A stretch of DNA of 18,333 bases, taken from positions 1 to 18,333 of the forward strand of contig DATCVA010000307.1 of assembly GCA_036567205.1 (NCBI GenBank), read 5' to 3'. A program made the position numbers and the translations under genes. The notes beneath the pieces were generated by a model, which did not search any database, was not told where the DNA came from, and saw only the letters and a program-made list of their open reading frames with translations. This document shows, in pieces, positions 14,337 through 18,333 of the stretch. Source of the DNA: DATCVA01 sp036567205. GTDB taxonomy: Bacteria; Pseudomonadota; Gammaproteobacteria; Burkholderiales; Burkholderiaceae_B. Position 1 is the first letter of the stretch. Every line of letters starts with the position of its first letter.

Positions 14337-16862
14337 ATGGCTAAAACCGACCCGCTAAAGCCCTACAAGTCCAAGCGCGATTTTTCGACGACGAGCGAGC
14401 CGGCCGAAGGAGGCGTGGCCAACGAATCAGCCCGTTCGTTTGTTATTCAAAAACACTGGGCCACTCGCCTGCATTACGATTTTCGGCTGGAGCTGGACGG
14501 GACTATGAAAAGCTGGGCAGTGCCTAAGGGACCCAGCTTCGACCCCGCCGATAAACGAATGGCGGTACATGTTGAAGACCACCCCATTGCATACAACACT
14601 TTTGAAGGCCGGATTCCCGCCAGGCAATATGGGGCGGGAAAAGTGATTGTTTGGGACAAAGGCGTCTGGATGCCGTTTGGCGACGCGCGTAAGGGTTATG
14701 GGGAAGGTAAATTGAAGTTTGAATTACACGGCCATAAACTGCGGGGGAAATGGGCCCTGGTCAGGATGAAAGGAGGAAAAGCCAGTCAGGATCACTGGCT
14801 TTTGATCAAGGAAAAGGATGAGTTTTCGCGTCAGGCCAATGAGTTTAGCGTGGTTGACGAAATGCCGGACAGCGTAGCCCGGCTGGACGATAATCGCCCT
14901 GGCGGCAATGCCGGGCCAGAGGCCTTGGCCGTTGCAGCACAAGCGCGGCGCGAAGCTGTGCATTGTTCTGGCGCAAAAACCAGCTTCGGCGTTAAAGCCG
15001 GCCTTCCGGCAATGCTGAAACCGCAGCTGGCCACGTTGGTCGATTCTCCCCCCGGTGACTCGCAGCAATGGCTTTACGAAATCAAGCTTGATGGTTATCG
15101 AATACTGACGCGGGTACAAAAAGGCCGGGTTCAACTGTATACACGCAATGCAAATGACTGGACGGGCCGGCTTACCGTGTTGGTCAGGCAACTAAAAGCC
15201 TTAAAGCTGCCTGAAGGCTGGTATGACGGCGAAATTGTGATTCTGGACAAGCGTGGCTTGCCAGATTTCCAGGCTTTGCAGAATGCGTTCGACAATTCAA
15301 AGACCGAAGATATTGTCTATTACTTGTTCGACCTTCCTTTTTGCGACGGCATGGATTTACGCAAAGAGCCGCTTGTCGTGCGTCGCGAAAAACTGCAAGG
15401 GCTGCTTCCGGCGGACGAAAGCGGCTCGATTCGTTTCAGCGAGACGTTCAATGCGGCGGGACGCGATATGATTGCTTCGGCCTGCAAGCTCGGGCTGGAA
15501 GGCGTAATCGGGAAAAAAAAGGCATCTTATTATGTATCGCGTCGATCACAAGACTGGATCAAACTAAAATGCAGCTTGCGGCAAGAGTTTGTGGTTGGCG
15601 GTTATACCGACCCTCAAGGATCCAGGATTGGTATTGGATCTTTATTGTTGGGGGTGCACGATGATGCCGGGGCGCTGCGTTACGCCGGAAATGTCGGTAC
15701 GGGCTTCAATCAAAAAAATCTCGCCGACATTAAGCAAACATTGGAAGCGCTGCATACCGGCAAGAGTCCCTTTTCGGCGTCGACAGGCATCGATGGAAAA
15801 GCTCATTGGGTAAAACCGGTATTGCTGGCGGAGGTATCGTTTGGCCAGTGGACGAAGACGGGAAGCATTCGTCATTCGGTCTTTCATGGGTTGCGCCATG
15901 ACAAGCCGGCCAAGAGTGTGGTCAGGGAGCATCCTATGCAAATTAGCGCCAAATCCGCCCAGCCCGATTCGCTGCTTGCCAAGTTTAAGGTCACTCATCC
16001 CGAGCGTATAGTAGACGAATCATCCCGCACGGCCAAAATAGATGTGGTTCGCTATTACGCTCTGGTTGCACCGCTTATGCTGGAACACCTGAAGAGCAGG
16101 CCTGTCTCGCTGGTACGCGCACCCGACGGCGTCAACGGCCAGATCTTCTTCCAGAAGCATCTGGAGACAGCGAAGATGGTCGGAGTACGTCAGCTTTCGC
16201 CTGAGCTGGATCCGGATCACGATGCCTTGATGGAGGTTGTATCTGCGCAGGGTCTTCTGAGCGCCGCCCAAATGAACGTAATTGAGTTTCACACCTGGAA
16301 CGCGGTCAAAACCACGATTGGCAAGCCGGATCGGATGACTTTCGATCTGGATCCTGGCAAGGGTATTGAATGGCCAGCAATGCAAGAGGCGGCGCTGGTT
16401 GTTCGTGCTTTTCTGAATGAACTGGAGCTGGATTCGTTTGTGAAAACCAGTGGAGGCAAGGGCCTGCATGTGATCGTGCCGCTGCAACGGAGGCATAGTT
16501 GGGACACAGTGAAAGACTTTTCGCATGCCATTGTGTTGCATCTGGCTAAAACATTGCCGAAGCGTTTTTCCGCCTTAAGCGGGCCCCGCAATCGCGTGGG
16601 GAAAATTTTTATCGATTATCTGCGCAATGGCTTCGGCGCCACGACCGTCGCGGCATGGTCGGCGCGTGCGCGGCCGGGAATGGGCGTGTCGGTACCAGTT
16701 GCCTGGGACGAGGTCGATACGCTGCATGGTTCGGCGCAATGGCATATTGGCAATATTCACGAACGCCTGGATAAAGGTAATGAGCCGTGGCGAGGCTACA
16801 ACGATGCAGCGCAAACACTTACAGCGGCCATGAAAATATTGAATTTCAAGCCTGAAAAATAA
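14337..16862 (+). CDS. ligD: LigD: 3'-phosphoesterase, ATP-dependent DNA ligase and primase-polymerase of NHEJ
   Basis: An 841-residue trifunctional repair enzyme in PE-LIG-POL order, as in Pseudomonas aeruginosa LigD. Phosphoesterase: His40, His46, Asp48, Arg50, His82 and Tyr86 match the known metal/catalytic set. Ligase: nucleophile Lys250 in KLDGYR, EGVIGKK and DWIKLKC motifs, then an OB fold. Polymerase: Asp670 and Asp672 in FDLDPG, Asp760 in FIDYLRN. All key residues are present, so it should clean, fill and seal ends brought by Ku. The ATG at 14337 starts two bases after the ku stop; a GTG at 14331 overlapping that stop is possible and adds two residues. No strong ribosome site is seen, fitting coupling to ku. 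No clear terminator follows. Confidence 0.97.
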   Translation: MAKTDPLKPYKSKRDFSTTSEPAEGGVANESARSFVIQKHWATRLHYDFRLELDGTMKSWAVPKGPSFDPADKRMAVHVEDHPIAYNTFEGRIPARQYGAGKVIVWDKGVWMPFGDARKGYGEGKLKFELHGHKLRGKWALVRMKGGKASQDHWLLIKEKDEFSRQANEFSVVDEMPDSVARLDDNRPGGNAGPEALAVAAQARREAVHCSGAKTSFGVKAGLPAMLKPQLATLVDSPPGDSQQWLYEIKLDGYRILTRVQKGRVQLYTRNANDWTGRLTVLVRQLKALKLPEGWYDGEIVILDKRGLPDFQALQNAFDNSKTEDIVYYLFDLPFCDGMDLRKEPLVVRREKLQGLLPADESGSIRFSETFNAAGRDMIASACKLGLEGVIGKKKASYYVSRRSQDWIKLKCSLRQEFVVGGYTDPQGSRIGIGSLLLGVHDDAGALRYAGNVGTGFNQKNLADIKQTLEALHTGKSPFSASTGIDGKAHWVKPVLLAEVSFGQWTKTGSIRHSVFHGLRHDKPAKSVVREHPMQISAKSAQPDSLLAKFKVTHPERIVDESSRTAKIDVVRYYALVAPLMLEHLKSRPVSLVRAPDGVNGQIFFQKHLETAKMVGVRQLSPELDPDHDALMEVVSAQGLLSAAQMNVIEFHTWNAVKTTIGKPDRMTFDLDPGKGIEWPAMQEAALVVRAFLNELELDSFVKTSGGKGLHVIVPLQRRHSWDTVKDFSHAIVLHLAKTLPKRFSALSGPRNRVGKIFIDYLRNGFGATTVAAWSARARPGMGVSVPVAWDEVDTLHGSAQWHIGNIHERLDKGNEPWRGYNDAAQTLTAAMKILNFKPEK

Positions 16863-16971
16863 TTGCCGGCATTTTTTATTCAAATAGTTAGTGGCGTGGC
16901 ACAGGGCTTGCTAAGAGCGCTGGCATGAATTTTTCTGCTCATGTCAAACAATTATTAGCGAGGTCACCGTT

Positions 16972-17445
16972 ATGAATAAATCCCAGATTCCCACCGCGCA
17001 AAAAGATGTGCTTGGCCTTTTGCTTGATGATCATCGCAAGGTGAAGAAAATTTTCAAAGATTTCGAGTCGGCAAAAGATGACGCGGAGAAACAAAAAATG
17101 GTGATGGAGGCCTGTAGCGACCTGACGTTGCACACCCAAATAGAGGAAGCGCATTTCTACCCTTTTTTACGCAACCAGGATGCCAAGGCGTTTGGAGATT
17201 TGCTGGACGAAGCCAAAGTCGAGCATGCCAGTGCCAAAGAGTTGATTAATCAACTATCCAGCATGAAACCGCAGGACAACTTATACGATGCAAAATTTAC
17301 GGTGCTAGGAGAATACGTTACACACCACATCACCGAAGAAGAAGGCGAGCTGTTTCCTAAAGTTATCTCGAAAAAAATCGATCTGCGCGAGTTGTTGGAA
17401 CCTATGCAAGCGTTGAAGGAAGAGGCGGCCTTAGAGCAAAGGTAA
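16972..17445 (+). CDS. hemerythrin-domain protein (non-haem di-iron)
   Basis: A 157-residue four-helix protein. Likely iron ligands are His21 (DDHRKV), His54 and Glu58 (LHTQIEE), His85 (EHASAKEL), His118/119 and Glu123 (HHITEEEGELFP), i.e. the full H...HxxxE...H...HxxxE pattern. Similar cytosolic bacterial hemerythrins bind oxygen or NO, or buffer iron and peroxide. GAGG lies eight bases before the ATG. It follows ligD by 109 bases on the same strand and precedes the CinA-like gene by 52. Hemerythrin-domain genes beside NHEJ or stress genes are seen in soil proteobacteria. A role in limiting oxidative DNA damage is inference. Confidence 0.92.
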   Translation: MNKSQIPTAQKDVLGLLLDDHRKVKKIFKDFESAKDDAEKQKMVMEACSDLTLHTQIEEAHFYPFLRNQDAKAFGDLLDEAKVEHASAKELINQLSSMKPQDNLYDAKFTVLGEYVTHHITEEEGELFPKVISKKIDLRELLEPMQALKEEAALEQR

Positions 17446-17497
17446 GGTTGTCGCTGTCGAAAGTGCGCGTTCTTGTCAGTACGCGGAGGCAAGGCAA

Positions 17498-18007
17498 GTG
17501 GACAAAATCAAGATGGTTGCGTGCTATATGCAGTCGCAAGGGCTGGTTCTTGCTACCGGCGAGTCATGTACCGCAGGCCTGATTGCGGCAACGTTGGCCG
17601 ATATCCCTGGGGCCGGAGAGCTGTTGGACTGCGCGTTTGTCGTGTATTCTCCGTCGGCCAAGATCAAATGCCTGGGGGTACATGGGAATACGATCAGTGC
17701 CTTTGGACTGACTAGTGAAGAGGTATCCCGGGAAATGGCGTTAGGTGCGCTTGTCCGCGGTCGTGCCAATGTTGCCATTTCCAATACCGGTGTTACCGAT
17801 TTCATGGAAAACGGTCCGCCAGCCGGTACGCAATGCTTTGCATGGGCATTCAAAGTATCTGATGCCCAACCCTTGGTGTTTTCGGAAACCCGGCAATTTT
17901 CGGGGGGACGCAACGAAATACGTCAGGCCAGCGCTGAATTTGCATTGGTGCACCTGGCCGAACTGCATCAGCAGCTAGCCCTTCATACACTCAAAAGAGC
18001 GGGTTAA
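17498..18007 (+). CDS. CinA C-terminal domain (PncC-like) protein, possible NMN deamidase
   Basis: A 169-residue protein covering only the CinA C-terminal domain. The GTG at 17498 is chosen because GGAGG sits eight bases upstream; ATG 17513 is the next option. Seen: GESCTAGLIAATLADIPGAGE (PncC has ESCTGG; the Ser is catalytic), SPSAKIKCLGV (aligned to the NEAK Lys), EMALGALVRGRANVAIS. The next motif, GIAGPxGG in PncC, is replaced by NTGVTDFMENGPPAG. Known: PncC turns nicotinamide mononucleotide into nicotinic acid mononucleotide, and the bacterial NAD-dependent ligase LigA makes NMN. The altered loop makes activity uncertain; it may be a divergent subfamily. Last gene of the plus-strand group; a strong hairpin follows. 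Confidence 0.88.
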   Translation: MDKIKMVACYMQSQGLVLATGESCTAGLIAATLADIPGAGELLDCAFVVYSPSAKIKCLGVHGNTISAFGLTSEEVSREMALGALVRGRANVAISNTGVTDFMENGPPAGTQCFAWAFKVSDAQPLVFSETRQFSGGRNEIRQASAEFALVHLAELHQQLALHTLKRAG

Positions 18008-18064
18008 ACTCGCACGCTTCATACATTGAAGGCGTGAAAGTTGTGACGAATGCTCAAATGTTGT

Positions 18065-18110
18065 GCCGCGCCCCTGGCTCGAACAGGGGCGCGGCCGTTT
18101 AATTATGATT
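18065..18110 (+). terminator. strong stem-loop terminator between convergent genes
   Basis: A perfect 12-bp stem GCCGCGCCCCTG/CAGGGGCGCGGC (18065-18076 and 18084-18095) with the 7-base loop GCTCGAA stands 57 bases after the CinA-like stop. It is followed by CGTTTAATTATGATTTTTT, an interrupted U-tract. It may also serve the convergent minus-strand gene. Confidence 0.8.
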
Positions 18111-18115
18111 TTTTG

Positions 18116-18333
18116 TTAGTTAGGCTGCTGTCCCGAAGCGCTGATCACCTTGGCCCACCGCTCCATCTCGCCCATCACGTATTTTTTATGCCCGGCGGGA
18201 TCCAGACGGTCATCATTGATTATGCTTAGGCCCAGTGCTTCCTGGCGTTTTATCAGCTCAGGATTTTTCAACGCAGCCCGCAGGGCGGTGTTCAGTTTCG
18301 CAACGATCTCGGGAGGCGTGTTGCGCGGTGCAT
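18116..18333 (-). CDS. Bug/TctC-family tripartite tricarboxylate-type periplasmic binding protein, C-terminal part
   Basis: The frame enters at the right edge and ends at TAA 18116-18118, giving the last 71 complete residues. They begin APRNTPPEIVAKLNTALRAA and continue ALKNPELIKRQEALGLSI ... KYVMGEMERWAKVISASG. The (A/T)PxxTPPEIV(A)KLN block followed by a helix ending in ERW...V is the hallmark of the Bug (Bordetella uptake gene)/TctC receptors, which bind carboxylates or similar ligands in the periplasm for TctAB-type transporters or signalling. The binding-site residues are outside the window, so the ligand cannot be guessed. The family is greatly expanded in Alcaligenaceae. Confidence 0.93.
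   Translation of the reverse strand, partial: APRNTPPEIVAKLNTALRAALKNPELIKRQEALGLSIINDDRLDPAGHKKYVMGEMERWAKVISASGQQPN

Noticed and set aside
14724..15191. A 155-codon minus-strand frame within ligD, and similar ones at 15642-15998 and 16020-16541.
   Set aside because: They are antisense to conserved ligase and polymerase motifs and look like by-products of codon bias.
16863..16885. TGCCGGCA followed by six T after ligD as a terminator.
   Set aside because: The palindrome leaves no room for a loop, so it cannot form a stable hairpin.

Overview
The window looks like a chromosomal segment of a betaproteobacterium of the order Burkholderiales, probably Alcaligenaceae (Bordetella/Pusillimonas-like). 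The evidence is a TakP-like TRAP 2-oxoacid transporter, a Bug/TctC-family binding protein at the right edge, an Aer-type aerotaxis receptor, the gene content, and a moderate-to-high GC composition. No rRNA, tRNA, transposase, integrase, phage gene or CRISPR array was seen. The placement is an inference from gene families, not from a database search.

Layout. (1) 1-1133 (-): 5' part of an Aer-like PAS/chemotaxis receptor that runs off the left edge. (2) 1134-1520: regulatory gap with three phased 10-bp TATAT repeats, a possible 42-aa ORF, and a strong bidirectional terminator. (3) 1521-5373 (-): TRAP transporter operon in the order dctP, dctQ, dctM. It has a near-consensus sigma-70 promoter at 5451-5479. 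The large permease is unusually long because of an insertion containing a nine-residue repeat. (4) 5683-6601 (+): remnant of an arsenic locus, with a dyad, the first ~19 codons of an arsR-like regulator joined to unrelated sequence, and an intact arsH whose start overlaps the remnant's stop. (5) 6648-10195 (-): an exported DJ-1/PfpI-like protein, a GlxA-type regulator with the same fold, a DUF697-like membrane protein, and an SRAP (YedK/HMCES) protein. (6) 10440-11702 (+): MFS transporter, divergent from the DJ-1 gene across a gap holding a perfect 8-bp palindrome. (7) 11805-13045 (-): a small proline-rich protein overlapping a poxvirus-type topoisomerase IB. (8) 13264-18007 (+): ku, ligD, a hemerythrin-domain protein and a CinA C-terminal-domain protein, ending at a strong hairpin. 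(9) 18116-18333 (-): C-terminus of a Bug-family binding protein.

Two groupings seem functional. The first is a DNA-maintenance cluster in which TopIB and its small partner are divergent from a two-gene NHEJ operon (Ku plus a three-domain LigD), followed by an iron/oxygen-binding hemerythrin and a PncC-like protein; the DNA-protein crosslink sensor SRAP lies 4.6 kb away. The second is a possible sensing module of exported DJ-1-like protein, cytoplasmic DJ-1/AraC regulator and divergent MFS carrier. The TRAP operon is a self-contained carboxylate uptake unit. I found no clear evidence for a wholly new system. The most unusual items are the arsR-remnant/arsH junction, the exported-DJ-1/GlxA/MFS module, the topoisomerase-coupled proline-rich peptide, and the altered active-site loop of the CinA-like protein.
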